DNA from: Bombus terrestris
Lineage: Eukaryota > Arthropoda > Insecta > Hymenoptera > Apidae
Reading direction: 5' to 3'
Assembly (NCBI RefSeq): GCF_910591885.1
Contig: NC_063277.1
Coordinates: 1,736,001-1,800,000 of the forward strand
Length of the DNA: 64,000 nt
Shown one piece after another: positions 52,268 to 63,773 of this stretch. The position numbers and the translations under genes are program-made. Numbering within the stretch: position 1 is the first letter of the stretch; every line of letters begins with the position of its first letter. The notes beneath the pieces are model-generated. The model was not told the origin of the DNA. It searched no databases and saw nothing but the letters and a program-made list of their open reading frames with translations.

Positions 52268-52924
52268 CTAAATAGATAATGTCTCTTTGATCAATTTTTT
52301 CATTGTATTACCCATTGTTGTACTTGATGGGCTAGAGGTGCTAAATGATAATTTGAACAGATAAGGTTGTACATCAGGGTACGATGTGTCAAAGATTAAA
52401 TCCAGTTCACCTCGATTTGGCATTTTGGGTAAATAGTCATGTCGATTCATTACTTCTGTTATGTAAAGAATCTTATCTGTTAATAAATCTCCAACTTTTT
52501 CTCTACATATCTGTCGTTCGTGTTCTGTTGCTAATTTGATAAGCTCTAAACGTACTGTCCATACTTCCCATGGTATACATTCTGCTTGAAAAGGCCAGCG
52601 ACTTTTCTTCTTCTGAAAGAATTCCAGGGATATTTGGCCAGAACCTGGACTATCAGTAGAACGCAAAGCTTCAGAAAAACCTGATATTTCACGTTTCAAA
52701 GTTTGATCCAGGTGTACCGACGAACAACAGACATAAGTAAAATCAATGAAGTCGCAGTCAACATCTTGGTATCCAACAGTGCCTACTGAGTAACTACCTT
52801 CTTGCTTGTACTTAAATTTACCAAGACTTCGATGGAAAAGAACACTATGAAATATACTTGCTACCGCTTCATCCACTTGTCTACCCTCCATACTTAATTC
52901 AAATAACTGAGTTCTGGCATTCAT
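52268..52924 (-). CDS. ATG101: Autophagy-related protein 101
   Basis: HORMA-domain subunit of the ULK1/ATG13/FIP200 autophagy-initiation complex; pairs with the HORMA domain of ATG13. A single uninterrupted exon of 218 residues, the same length as human ATG101. Highly conserved blocks include LSMEGRQVDEAV, HRSLGKFKYKQEGSYSVGTV, VDCDFIDFTYV, SLEFFQKKKSRWPFQAECIP (with the WF-finger region), WEVWTVRLELI, ERQICREKVG and DVQPYLFKLSF. The start MNARTQLFELS matches the human start. It may have an untranslated first exon: the donor or acceptor side upstream of 52924 cannot be resolved by eye. Confidence 0.97.
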   Translation of the reverse strand: MNARTQLFELSMEGRQVDEAVASIFHSVLFHRSLGKFKYKQEGSYSVGTVGYQDVDCDFIDFTYVCCSSVHLDQTLKREISGFSEALRSTDSPGSGQISLEFFQKKKSRWPFQAECIPWEVWTVRLELIKLATEHERQICREKVGDLLTDKILYITEVMNRHDYLPKMPNRGELDLIFDTSYPDVQPYLFKLSFSTSSPSSTTMGNTMKKLIKETLSI

Positions 52925-54980
52925 GGTGATTCCTATTCAACAAAATGTCAGTACAAATGTATAAAAATTTTCACAAATTACAGTAAATTAAGCAAAGTTA
53001 AAATAATATAATATTTTTTTTTTCATATATTTCATTATTATAGTATTTATGCTAAAATTATTAATATTAATTTACTATTAATTGCTTATTAAATCAACGA
53101 AGATAAAATCGTATGAAATGTGTGAATTAGATTGAATTCTGCTTAGATCAATGTGAAATTAAATTACACATATACGTATCTGAATATCTAGCGTAAAAAA
53201 ATATGAATAAAAATAAAGCAAATATGATTGTGTCGATTAGTCCTAACCTCGTAAGAGCAGTGGTAAAAACGATGATTATCACTGAAGACTTGTTGTGATA
53301 TTGGATGATATTTGGTCATCTTTTAATTGTAGAGAAATATCCAATACTTCGAAAATGTAATTAAATAATCGTTGAGAAAATGCATGGAAGTAAGTCCTCC
53401 GAGTCTTTAAAAATTTTATATACGAAATGTCCAACATATATGTGGATACATCGAAGTAAAATTATAACTTATGGAATTGTCTTGCTTCTTTAAGTATTTT
53501 ATTCTTATTTTTAGATATTCGAGAAATAAGAATTACACGAACTTTTGACCACAACTTTAACTTATTTCTTTCTTCGTATTTTTCGCTTTATTTCTTTTCT
53601 CTAAATTTTCTTCTCTATGGAGGAATTCTCTTAGAAAAATTTAATTGCAGGCCATTATTATTAATGATCGTCAATTACACATAATAAAACGAATCAAGCC
53701 AATATTCCTAATATATATAAATTCCTGTAACTAGTCTCCTTCAATGTTCACATAATCACTTCCACCAACATTATCACTGCCATCATTTTATAAATTTTTA
53801 TTATTTAATTTAAGTGGTTACTATATTTTTAACTTTTATGCTTCACTAGATATTATTCGCTTTCAAATCTCTTTATGAAGAAATTCGTATATATGTAAAA
53901 TTTCACAAAATCACTTGAATTAAGCCAAATTACTTCTGTTTTCTTTCTCCGATAAATAACAGCTGTCCTCGCGGTATCACGCCATTTTCTATTTTCTTTA
54001 ATCTTATTTGAGTCTGCAATATGCATACACATGTACTTACTTAACACATGTACGTATATATGTAACATCCGTATATAGTACTTAATTTTTAATGCAACAA
54101 TAAATTACAGAAAAACGCAATTAGTTTATGAAAGAATTACTATAATATTTCAGAAGGTAAAGGTTACTTATCGACATATGCATATTTATTATGAGAATGT
54201 TTCTTAAAATTTTAAATTACGGTTCCAATGATCAGAAAATTCACATTCGTAAAAAATCAAAATTTATAACATGATTATTAGTTATTGTAAAATTTGATTA
54301 GATTTACTTTCATATGAGAACATATTTAATTTGAATGTATTTAAAGGACGCTTCTTAATATATAACAAAATAAAAACAAAAATAATAATTCTTAATAAAA
54401 ACAAAAATAATAATTCTTAATAAAAACAAAAATAATAATTCTTAATAAAAACAAAAATAAAATTATATTAATACTTTTGCTGCGGAGCGCTCAAAAACGA
54501 ATTGTTCTCTGAGTAGCCGGCGTGACAGTGGGAGATCGGTTGTGCGAATGGTACGATCCTCTGAGAGAAGAGCTACTCTCGCTGATCGCCTATAGGCGCT
54601 GTTCACAACGAAAGGGTTAATAAGAAACGCAGTTGGAAAAATGCAGTGCACATTGATATAGAGTCACATATTATTTTGGAAGTTCATGTCATTAAATACA
54701 ATGGAATTTTTATCACAATCTATTTATTTTCTTTTTAATAAAAGAGACAAATAAATTTATCAATGTGTACATAGGAAGTTTTGAAAAAGAAAGAATTCCA
54801 AAATATTAGAAAATAAATTAATTATTTCTTGTTTCTATTTCTTCTATTCAATAATATATGAATGTAAATATATAAATTAATATTGTATTGTACAAGTTGA
54901 TACAATCAAGTATCAGTATTAATTTTAAAATATTGATATTTACATATTACTTCAACTAGCTTTCTAATCTCGATTTATGA
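52925..54980. other. ATG101 upstream region and SDR39U1 3' side
   Basis: AT-rich spacer between two minus-strand genes. It contains a 25-bp tandem repeat (54371-54462), directly followed by a GC- and CpG-rich block (54476-54615) whose minus-strand open frame is not recognisable. That block could be a promoter or a transposon remnant. Nothing else seen. Confidence 0.45.
54371..54462. repeat. 25-bp tandem repeat
   Basis: Unit begins TAAAAACAAAAATAATAATT, period 25 bp. Three essentially perfect copies start at 54371, 54396 and 54421, with a partial fourth from 54446. Confidence 0.95.
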
Positions 54981-56240
54981 TTATTTATTTTTGCCAAGTA
55001 CTTCAGCGCAAGCAGAATTAATATCAGGATATTGGTATTGAAATCCTAATTCTTTGACACGTTTAGGAATAACTTTTTGTCCCTCCAACATAATCTAAGA
55101 AAGGATTGATATAATTATTAACTACAACAAAACATAACACAACATATGACTTGTACTCACTTTTGCCCGTTCATTATTAAACAAACTATTCAAAACAATG
55201 CGTGGTACAGGAATAAATGCAGGTCTTTGCATTACAGATGCAAAAGCCTTAGTAAATTCTTTATTTGTTACAATCTGTAAATAATAATTCTGTTAATTAC
55301 ACTTAATTATTATTATTGAAATTAACTTAAATTTCAGTTAATTACCTGGGGGGCAACGCCATTTAGTATACCATGTACATTTTCATTCTCAATTGAGAAC
55401 AAAAATAAATTTACTAAATCTGTTATGTGTATCCATGGCATATATTGATTTCCACTACTAATAGGGCCACCCAATCCAAAAAAAAATGGCAAATATATTT
55501 CTTTAATCATACCGCCATTTTTTCCTAATACAACTCCTGACCTAATTGTGACCTGTCTGATATTGCTATCTTTCGGAAGTTGTGCAGCTTCTTCCCATTC
55601 ATGACACAGTTCTGGTACAGGTTTGAAATGATATAATTATATTATTTGTACTGTATTAACATCAAAATGATGATTTACCTGATAGGAAGTCATATTTTTC
55701 ACATTTGCTTTCTTCAGTGTATTCTGTATCATTTGGTTTGTAGCAAGAAACTCCAGAAATTGTTACAAAAGCATTAGCTTTAGTATGTATTATAGCTTTA
55801 GCTAAAGATTTTGTTGTCTCCACTCGACTATTTATAACATTTTGTTTAAATCCTTCTGACCATCGCTGTTTTGGATCAAGTATATTCTGACCAGCAACGT
55901 TGATTACAGCAGTTGTATTTTCAGGTAAACCATAACATTCCAAATCATGCTACAAATTTTATTACATTTATTATTATTATATGTTTATATTATTTAGTTC
56001 GTCTTACCCATGAAATTCGATTTGGTCCAGGCATGCGTGAAATACATGTATAAGGAACTCCTTTACGAGATAATGAACTTATTATCTGTGTTCCAATAAA
56101 ACCTGTACCACCACCTGGGAGAATTACATAACCTCATCCGTAACGTAACCTATTAATTGATGTTATTTCGGAAATTTATCTTAAGTTTGCTGAATAAAAA
56201 GAATAAACTTGCCTATGACTACGTGTTTTAGCATCATCAT
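54981..56240 (-). CDS. SDR39U1: Epimerase family protein SDR39U1
   Basis: Atypical short-chain dehydrogenase/reductase of the YfcH/SulA-like group; binds NADP(H), physiological substrate not established. Six minus-strand exons: 56240-56213, 56114-56008, 55949-55679, 55611-55346, 55274-55161 and 55094-54981, giving 299 residues. The Rossmann nucleotide-binding motif GGGTGFIG is split by intron 1, which has a GC donor (ATAG|GCAAGT) and a normal AG acceptor; no GT donor nearby keeps the frame. Other family blocks: NVAGQNILDPKQRW, RVETTKSLAKAI, TIRSGVVLGKNGG, LPFFFGLGGPISSGNQ, PWIHITDL and HGILNGVAPQ. The C-terminus has the expected FIPVPRIV and VIPKRVKELGF. The start is a run of three ATG codons; which is used is uncertain. 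The stop overlaps an AATAAA. Confidence 0.94.
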
Positions 56241-57150
56241 AAAAGTTAATGTAAAAATGGAAATGTATTATAGTATTTAGATGTTTGATATGAATATGTT
56301 ATAGATTGTATAAGCGTAAGTTTTAATATATTTAATTAATACAATATACTAGCTTTATTAAATTACAATCGATTACAAGGTAAATTTAAAATATCTTTTT
56401 CATATCTATATACACATATATACACGCACAGGCACAATACGATATTTTAGATATTTTATTGTTTATACTTATTTATATTTTATATTTTTGATGAATTATT
56501 TATTTCTTGAAAATGTTATTAGAAAATTACAAAGTTTATTTTTCTTATGCAACTTGGAATTCAATTATGTAGTCCCGAAGTTTGGTAGTATCAGATATAT
56601 AAAACATGACAATGTAGCTTATGGCTGATAGCCGTATATTTTTTACATATGTATGTATATATATGATTCTATACACAGGTCTGAAAATTGTAATGGAAGG
56701 GAGAAGGCTCTTAGTGATCAGAAAATGTTTCTGAAGTAAATTGCGCCAATCGATTTGATGGTCTTCGTTGTCAGTGCGCCTTTTGTCTGCAATCTGAAAC
56801 AGGGCTGTGTTTGCAACTGAACTGTACTCTATTATGTGAATCCACATTTATTTAAAAAACATTCTTTTATACTACATAAAATACCGTACGGTTACTCTAA
56901 ATAAGTTAAAAGAAATTATGAAAAGTAGTTTAGTTTATATTCTTTATCTTCAGTGGTAAGGATGGCGAAGGTGGCGTTAAATGCTGAAGTTTAACAAATT
57001 AATCCTACCGCTATGGTTAGCGGTCGAAAATATATCTCTCGATGTTAAGAAGCTTATCCCCACTACGAAGGTTTCCGGACTTATGCCAGTGCATGCGACT
57101 GTGGAATAGGAGCTAGGTAATAGTTGTATATATACCGTCAAATACGAAAC
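56241..57150. promoter_or_regulatory. Divergent spacer of SDR39U1 and MED10
   Basis: About 900 bp between head-to-head genes. The MED10 promoter is probably in the CpG-containing last 200 bp. A fragment at about 56673-56950 resembles the sequence at 34048-34196 and may be an old mobile element. The open frame across 56545-56847 (minus) is not recognisable as a protein. Confidence 0.4.
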
Positions 57151-57946
57151 ATGGCGTCTACGTTAGAAAATTTAGAAACACAGTTGGAGCTTTTTATTGA
57201 AAATGTTAGGCAAATACGTATTATAGTGAGTGATTTCCAACCGCAAGGACAAAATGTACTGAATCAAAAAATGTGAGTTGTGTATATATGATATAATTCA
57301 TTTCATTATATACATATTTAATATTATTGTTGAATCAACCAAATAAATATTTCATAAAATTTTTATCGATATGATCAAGAAAAAGATAAATTATAACCGT
57401 GATTTAGAATTATTATTACTTGTAACAGAATATTCTATTGAGACTAATAATGATTAATAACCTAGAAGAAATTTAGATATCATAAAGTATGGTTAAGAAT
57501 GTTTAAGGATTTAACATTATTGGCTATTGTTTTTATATATGTTATAATGTATGAATTTTTTATGTTCATATTTTTATGTTTTAGTCAAGGTTTAGTAAAC
57601 GGCTTACAAGAAATAGACAAACTTAAGTCTCAAGTTCAAGATGTTCATGTACCTTTGGAGGTTTTCGAGTAAGTATGTCAAAATCAGCGGGCTATGCTGT
57701 TGATTCTTATAACAAAGAATTCATGTCTATAATTTATCATATCTACATGGTTTTAGTTACATTGACCAAGGCAGAAATCCACAATTATATACTAAGGATT
57801 GCATAGAGAAGGCATTAACTAAAAATGAACAAGTGAAAGGAAAAATCGATGCTTATAGAAAATTTAAAGCAAACATGCTTGTAGAGCTAACTAGAGTTTT
57901 CCCACATGAGTTGGCTAAATATAGAGCTATACGTGGTGATGAATGA
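57151..57946 (+). CDS. MED10: Mediator complex subunit 10
   Basis: Middle-module subunit of Mediator, the bridge between activators and RNA polymerase II; nuclear. Three exons join in phase: 57151-57272, 57585-57668 and 57757-57946, giving 131 residues, the expected length. Family blocks: LENLETQLELFIENVRQIRI at the N-terminus, DFQPQGQNVLNQKI, LVNGLQEIDKLKSQ, VPLEVFDYIDQGRNPQLYTK, with the split codon at the exon 2-3 junction giving Asp, and LVELTRVFPHELAKYRA at the C-terminus. AATAAA at 58015-58020. Confidence 0.97.
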
Positions 57947-58375
57947 ACAGAAAGTAAACCAAACAATACAATGCTTCTTTGTTAATTTTTTTATCATATT
58001 CTAATTACATATATAATAAATATTTATTAAAAAAAATATGTATGTTGTAGTAGATTTTATTTTTATGAAACATGTCCCATGAACATACATTACTGCGATA
58101 TAATTATGGCATTTAGATTGTGTATGGTAAAGTAATAATTTTAAAGTAATAGTTTATTATCAGTAATTAACTTGAATGGTATAAAAACGAAACATTTTTC
58201 ATCGAATTCGTTAAAATTCAAATTTATTAAACAGTGATGTCGTTACCCCACTTCGTGATTCTTTATCCAATCAAAATGAATTTGATCCATGTCGCTAAGC
58301 GAATAAAATCATTCGAATGAAGAGATATCCGCAGTATTCAGTCATTCGAAAGACGTATCTATGCACGGATGAAAC
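57947..58375. other. Spacer between MED10 and the hexosaminidase
   Basis: MED10 3' UTR (AATAAA at 58015-58020), then about 300 bp that should hold the promoter of the GH20 gene. No further feature recognised. Confidence 0.5.
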
Positions 58376-61300
58376 ATGCGAAGTATTCATATGCTTACTT
58401 TGTTACTTATCGTATTTATTATTGGAGTTAACACGAGTGATAATATTGGAGAATATAGGTAAGTAATTCTTTCTATTTTTTAGATAAAATTTATAAATAA
58501 TTTTTAAACAATTTATAAAAAAATAAAATAAGGAGACGCGTAGAATCAGCGTATAAAAGTTGAACGATTATAATTCAATGCAAACAGTTTTCCTTGAAAA
58601 TTCACAGGCGGTAAGAGAAAGAGAGATTTGTTCCATTTTAACTTGTATAGTGAAAGCAGCAGGTAGATACTTACGCGTACGTGGCACTTTATTCATTTAC
58701 ATCATAGGTGATATTAAACAGAAAATTAAATGAAATTGAACACGAAAAAATGCACTATTATCTTGAATCGTAAATCGTAAATTTTCTAAATATTATAGTT
58801 TAAAAGTTATTAATAAATTAACGTTATAACAATTGTTAATCTTTGTTATACATGTATATTTTTACACATGAATAGATATATAATACATATCTTCATTTTT
58901 ATTTTATTTTATTTATTTGGTTTATCAGTTAATGGCGAAAGCAGTATTCTGATTTTTTTCTGAAAAGAAAAATGCTTTATTTTATCTATTTGGTTTATCA
59001 GTTAATGGTAGAAATTGTATTCTAATAATTTTTTTCTGAAAAGAAAAATGTTAAAGTTATATAATTATGAAGAAGGAGAAAAGAAGAAATCGATTAATTT
59101 TGATCACAGTTCACTATGGCATTATAAGTGCGAGGGTGGTCTCTGTAAGAAGGAGTTAATCACAAAGGATGTAACTGAACCCATTTCGTTGGAAGTATGC
59201 GAACTGTTTTGTAGTGCATCCAGTTCTCTGTGGCCAAAACCAACTGGTCACCTGTCTTTGAGCAAGAATATGGTTCAGCTCAATCCAGATAAGATTTTAT
59301 TAGGCGATGTACAAACTGGGACACAAATTGAATATCTTCTTGAAAGGAATATACTTTTATTAAAAAATACTGTAAAGAATATTGGCGGCAAATTAGCAAA
59401 TGGTGGCGGGGTGGGCATGCTTATTCAATGCAAGGGTTATCTCGAAGATAACAACATTAAATTGACCTTGCACACGGACGAAAGCTACAATTTAACTGTA
59501 ACACAAACGGATAAAACGGTGAGCGCGTGGTAATCCTTTCACAAAAAGCTTTATTCGTCGTTCGGTATAATTTATATATATTTCATACGTTTGTAATTAA
59601 TAACAGAAAGAGAAAGAGGAATTTAAAAAACAATAAAAATTAGTACTGTAGTATAGTAGGAGGAGGATAAGGTGAGATAATCAGAGAAGGAAAGATCGTA
59701 TCGAGAACGTTATTTCCATAACATATTACTAATACATATTTACGGCTTTATACGTGAAAATAGTTCGGTACTTTGGAACAGGTTTTCGATTTTGTTTGTC
59801 GACGAACTTGAATTATTAACATAATTTTATACTTAACAAAATAATTTATATATCCTCCTAAATAAATACTCAAATATATATGTAATATAAAATACATAAT
59901 TACTCTTGTTTTTTTTTCTTTTTCTTATTTTATAATATATAGCTATTGGAAGTAACGATTATAGCGAAATCATATTTCGGTGTACGACATGCTCTGGAAA
60001 CATTGAGTCAATTGATCGTTTTCGACGATTTACGGAATCAGATTCAAATTCCGAATGAAATGGTGATTGTTGATGGCCCTGTGTATCCTTACCGTGGTGT
60101 GTTATTGGATACTAGCCGAAATTTCATTGACAAGGCAACGATATTGCGAACGATCGATGGCATGAGCATGTCCAAATTAAATACGTTGCATTGGCACATT
60201 ATCGATTCTCAAAGTTTTCCTTATGTTAGCAAAACATGGCCGGAATTTTCAAAATTTGGCTCTTATTCAGCTGACAAGATTTACAATCAAGAAGATGTGA
60301 AGGAAATTGTTGAATACGGTCTTATTCGCGGTGTTAGAGTATTACCGGAATTTGATGCTCCCGCCCACGTGGGAGAAGGGTGGCAATGGGTAATTGAATT
60401 TCTTTACTGTCTTTTATTTTATGCGCTTTAACGAAAAAGAAAAAAAAGGAATTAAAAGCAGAGTTAAAATAAAAGAACAAGAAGCAGATGAAGAATGAAA
60501 AGCAAATGAAATTCTGACGATTCTATCGCTTTCAGATTGGAAATGATACAGTTGTTTGTTTCAAAGCAGAATTCTGGAGAAATTACTGCGTCGAGCCACC
60601 TTGCGGTCAATTGAATCCGATTAATGAGAAAGTATACGAAATTCTCGAAGGAATATATAAAGACATGATACGGGATTTTCAACCAGACCTGTTTCATATG
60701 GGAGGAGATGAAGTGAATATAAACTGTTGGAATTCTTCAGCCTCTATTAGAAACTGGATGCAAACTGTAAAAAATTGGGATCTATCAGAATCAAGTTTTT
60801 ACATGCTTTGGGATTATTTTCAAAAAAAGGCAATGGACAAGCTGGAAATCGCCAACGATGGAAAGGAGATACCTATCATTTTGTGGACTAGTGGTTTAAC
60901 CAACGAACAAAATATGAAATATTTGGATCCTAAGAAGTATATCATTCAAGTATGGACAACCAAAGATGATCTTAGTATTGGTAGATTGTTACGAAATAAT
61001 TTTAAATTAATTATTTCTAATTATGACGCGCTCTATCTAGATTGTGGGTAGGTAAATAAATATTTTCAAGTTATTATATTATTAGTAGTATTATAAATTA
61101 TTAATATACTCGTAATTAACAATTTAATATTAGACTTTGGCATCCTCCACTTTCTATTTTGCTTATGTTTTTTCTTTTAGTTTCTCAGCTTGGATAGGCG
61201 AGGGTAATAATTGGTGTTCTCCTTACAAAGGATGGCAGGTCGTTTATGACAACTCTCCTCTGAAAATGATCAAATTGCAACATCTCGAGAATAAAAAACA

Positions 61301-61725
61301 TCTTATATTAGGTAAATATTTCTTTTTGCTTTGAAATGCAAAAATTATATTGTTATACCTGCAATATCCGATTGGGCTTCTTTTGTACATTTAAGAAGTA
61401 AGCGGCTTATTAAAGAGAAAAATTTAGCCATAGTGGTGTCACACAACAATTATATACATATATAGTATAGGCGTACCTTTGTGTTGTAACAGGAGGTGAA
61501 ACAGCTCTTTGGACGGAACAAGCCGATAGCGCGACAACTGATACGAAAATTTGGCCTAGATCCGCAGCATTTGCTGAGAGATTGTGGGCAGAGCCCAATT
61601 CAACTTGGATTCATGCTGAATATAGAATGCTGAGACATCGAGAACGATTCGTAAAAAGAGGAATCTCCGCTGAGACCTTACAACCTGAATGGTGTTTGCG
61701 AAATCAAGGACACTGTTACGCATAA
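58376..61725 (+). CDS. GH20 beta-N-acetylhexosaminidase, secreted
   Basis: Family 20 glycosidase that removes terminal GlcNAc/GalNAc, either in chitin-oligomer breakdown or glycan trimming. Six exons join in phase: 58376-58458, 59044-59518, 59943-60389, 60536-61047, 61181-61311 and 61493-61725, giving 626 residues. Exon 1 is a signal peptide (hydrophobic LTLLLIVFIIGV). The N-terminal alpha/beta domain follows, with a Cys-rich start (WHYKCEGGLCKKE). The catalytic barrel has YPYRGVLLDTSRNF, LNTLHWHIIDSQSFP, GVRVLPEFDAPAHVGEGW, the Asp393-Glu394 pair in FHMGGDEVN, and GGETALWTEQAD with SAAFAERLW. It ends CLRNQGHCYA. Which insect subgroup (Hexo1/Hexo2, NAG or fused-lobes type) I cannot settle; the signal peptide favours a secreted or lysosomal form. 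The acceptor region of exon 2 is tandemly duplicated (58915-59050). Confidence 0.93.
58915..59050. repeat. Tandem duplication spanning a splice acceptor
   Basis: Two copies of a 73-76 bp unit, 58915-58974 plus spacer and 58988-59050. Each begins ATTTGGTTTATCAGTTAATG and ends TTTTTTTCTGAAAAG AAAAATG, so each has the same pyrimidine tract and AG. The second copy is the acceptor that keeps the hexosaminidase frame. Confidence 0.9.
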
Positions 61726-62115
61726 TCTGTCCTTAAAAAATTAATTAACGAAATCGTTTACTTCTTTCCTTCCTTTCTCTTTTTCTTTTTTCTGATCCTA
61801 TCGATTTTGATTAACACTTCAATTATATATACATAATATGTATTTGCTTATGTGTGAATATATATAAACATATAATTGTTTGTTTATATAACAGTATAAC
61901 ATTAAATAATTCATAATTTTATCACGTGTATTCATAATTTATTCACTAATGACATTACTAAGTAACAAGTATAAACTTAGGTTATACTTTTACTTTTTTT
62001 GGTTCGGCTTTTAAAATGGACAAAGTGACTGTTCCTCTATCTCTTTTCTTTTATTGCATTTTCCGTTTCAGTTGCATCTTTACATTTTGTCCGACCTAAG
62101 TCAAACATTCCTAAA
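61726..62115. other. 3' side of the hexosaminidase and of the adenylate cyclase
   Basis: Short spacer between convergent genes, mostly AT-rich 3' UTR. I see nothing else in it. Confidence 0.5.
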
Positions 62116-62378
62116 TTAAGCTTCATCTTTGTCGTCGAATGGTGTTTTTACGAAATATGTTATTAAAGTTCCTTTTCCTTTGACATAAGTAGGGCCTCGA
62201 CACGTCAATTCATAACCAGCAGCGATTAGAATTTTGGCTGTATCTTCAGTAACTTGAAGCTTTCCCATTTCTCCGCAACTATCCATTCTTGATGCTACGT
62301 TTACGGTATTTCCCCAAATATCGTATTGAGGTTTTTGTGCTCCGATCACCCCTGCTATCACAGGTCCATGATTTAAAC
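62116..62378 (-). CDS. Ac76E: Adenylate cyclase, Ac76E/ADCY2-4-7 type, last exon
   Basis: C-terminal exon of a membrane class III adenylyl cyclase, which makes cAMP from ATP under G-protein control. It codes for about 87 residues of the C2 catalytic domain, starting one base into a Gly codon after the acceptor at 62379-62380. GLNHGPVIAGVIGAQKPQYD and IWGNTVNVASRMDS hold the conserved Asn and Arg that stabilise the transition state. The GAQKPQ variant (not GARRPQ) places it with ADCY2/4/7 and fly Ac76E rather than ADCY5/6. It ends YVKGKGTLITYFVKTPF and a Lys/Asp/Glu tail with a stop at 62116-62118. All other exons lie beyond the right edge; the last intron is at least 1.6 kb and contains the mobile-element debris. 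Confidence 0.93.
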
Positions 62379-62611
62379 CTATAACGAAAGAAATTTTCTT
62401 ATAGAACCAACTAGATTATACATGTATACTAATAGTTTTTTCCTCCTTAATAATAAGTTTTTTCCTCCTTTCTCCCTCGAGGTAAGCTTCTTGAAAAATG
62501 TACTATATTTTTGTATTTATTAAATGTCGTCCTCCCCTTCTATTATATTGTAGTATCGGAGAAAAACTCTGGGGAAAATTCCGATGAACTACAGGTAGAA
62601 AAGAATAAAAG

Positions 62612-62881
62612 TGTTAACGGTCCCGGAACAATGGGAATCCCTATGGGCCATATATTCGTGCTCCTTTATGACATTGGGTAATTAAAAGGTGTACTTGACC
62701 ATGGGTCATCCACGTCTGTGGAACACATGTGCGTGCTAGGAATACCAAAACTGTGGTATATAAAGCAAGTTGTGAATTGAGTTGCGAATTATCAATTTAG
62801 TTGTCTTAGTTATATCATATTGCTGCATTAAGTTCACGTTAAATAACCATCGTTTCTGTTTAAATCATAATAAATGTTACA
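62612..62881 (+). mobile_element. Possible solo LTR
   Basis: A 270-bp block that begins TGTTAAC and ends GTTACA, with TATATAAA at 62757-62764 and AATAAA at 62869-62874, in the order and spacing of an LTR (promoter, then polyadenylation signal). GC content is higher than in the flanks. No clear target-site duplication or primer-binding site is visible, and no second copy is in the window, so this is tentative. Confidence 0.3.
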
Positions 62882-63240
62882 TCGCGTGAAAAGGTCCGCA
62901 CGACGTTCTTCATTGTCTGACCGTCAAGGCCCAAGCACCGTTAGAGAAACCCTCAACCTAACGCTCAACCTCAACCCTCAAACCTAAAGCTCTACCATAA
63001 ACCGAGTCTTATTCGTTTGCAGAAAGCTTTAATCCTGCAAGTATTTTCGGTTTATAACTGGCACCTAAGAAGTCCTTAGGTCTATTGTACGTTCTTTCAA
63101 ATTACGGAGAAAGCAGTTTACCTAATGGGAAGAACGAAATCGTTGCCTAATGGAAAAGCTGGTTTTTCCCATAAACAATTCTCCAGGAACCACGTTGGTA
63201 GGAGGCTTTTTCCTTCCATCTTCATTTCCCATTATTCATA

Positions 63241-63773
63241 GACAGATCGAAGCAACTCAGAGACAAACTCAAAAAATTTTAATGGCTCATTGGCCGTCGC
63301 TCCAACCTAAGCACGCAGAACAAAATTATGCTCTATAAGACCGTAATAAAACCTGTCTGGACCTACGGAATCCAACTATGGGGAACAGCGAGTAATTCCA
63401 ACATTGAAATACTCCAACGCTTCCAATCGAAAACGCTAAGATCCCTAATAAATGCACCCTGGTATGTTACCAACGAAACAATCCACTGCGACCTCAAGAT
63501 ATCCACAGTCAAAGATGAAATATACAAGTCCAGAAGCAGATATAACGCAAGAGTCAACAACCACCACAACCCATTAGTCACCCAACTACTTGACACGACG
63601 GACCAGATCCGCAGACTAAAAAGAAAATACCCTTTAGATTAAATCCTTAGATCCTACTAGAACCAACAATATAAACTATTATAAACCATGTCATTGTATC
63701 ACGCCAAATGAAGTTACTGAAAATTCTCAACGAGAATTGATTGTAAATATTCTAACAAAAAAAAAAAAAAAAA
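63241..63773 (+). mobile_element. 5'-truncated jockey-like LINE fragment, decayed
   Basis: Carries the last part of a non-LTR retrotransposon reverse-transcriptase ORF: KTVIKPVWTYGIQLWGTA and ILQRFQSKTLRSLINAPWY, with NETIHCDLKI, are the familiar C-terminal blocks of arthropod jockey-clade elements. The frame ends with a stop at 63640-63642. Upstream, the same frame is interrupted by TAA at 63280-63282, directly before WLIGRRSNL, where intact relatives have an aromatic residue, so the copy is dead. A run of 17 A (63757-63773) marks the 3' end. Everything 5' of about 63240 that belongs to such an element is missing or unrecognisable. It sits in the last intron of the cyclase gene, opposite to its direction of transcription. 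Confidence 0.88.

Noticed and set aside
59015..59043. Start of the hexosaminidase exon 2 frame at its first in-frame start-like codon (59015)
   Set aside because: This would lie in the intron pyrimidine tract; the spliced model from the signal-peptide exon at 58376 fits phase and function better.
62949..62990. CCTCAACCTAACGCTCAACC, reminiscent of insect CCTAA telomere repeats
   Set aside because: Only two exact CCTAA units and no regular 5-bp period; more likely part of neighbouring repeat DNA.
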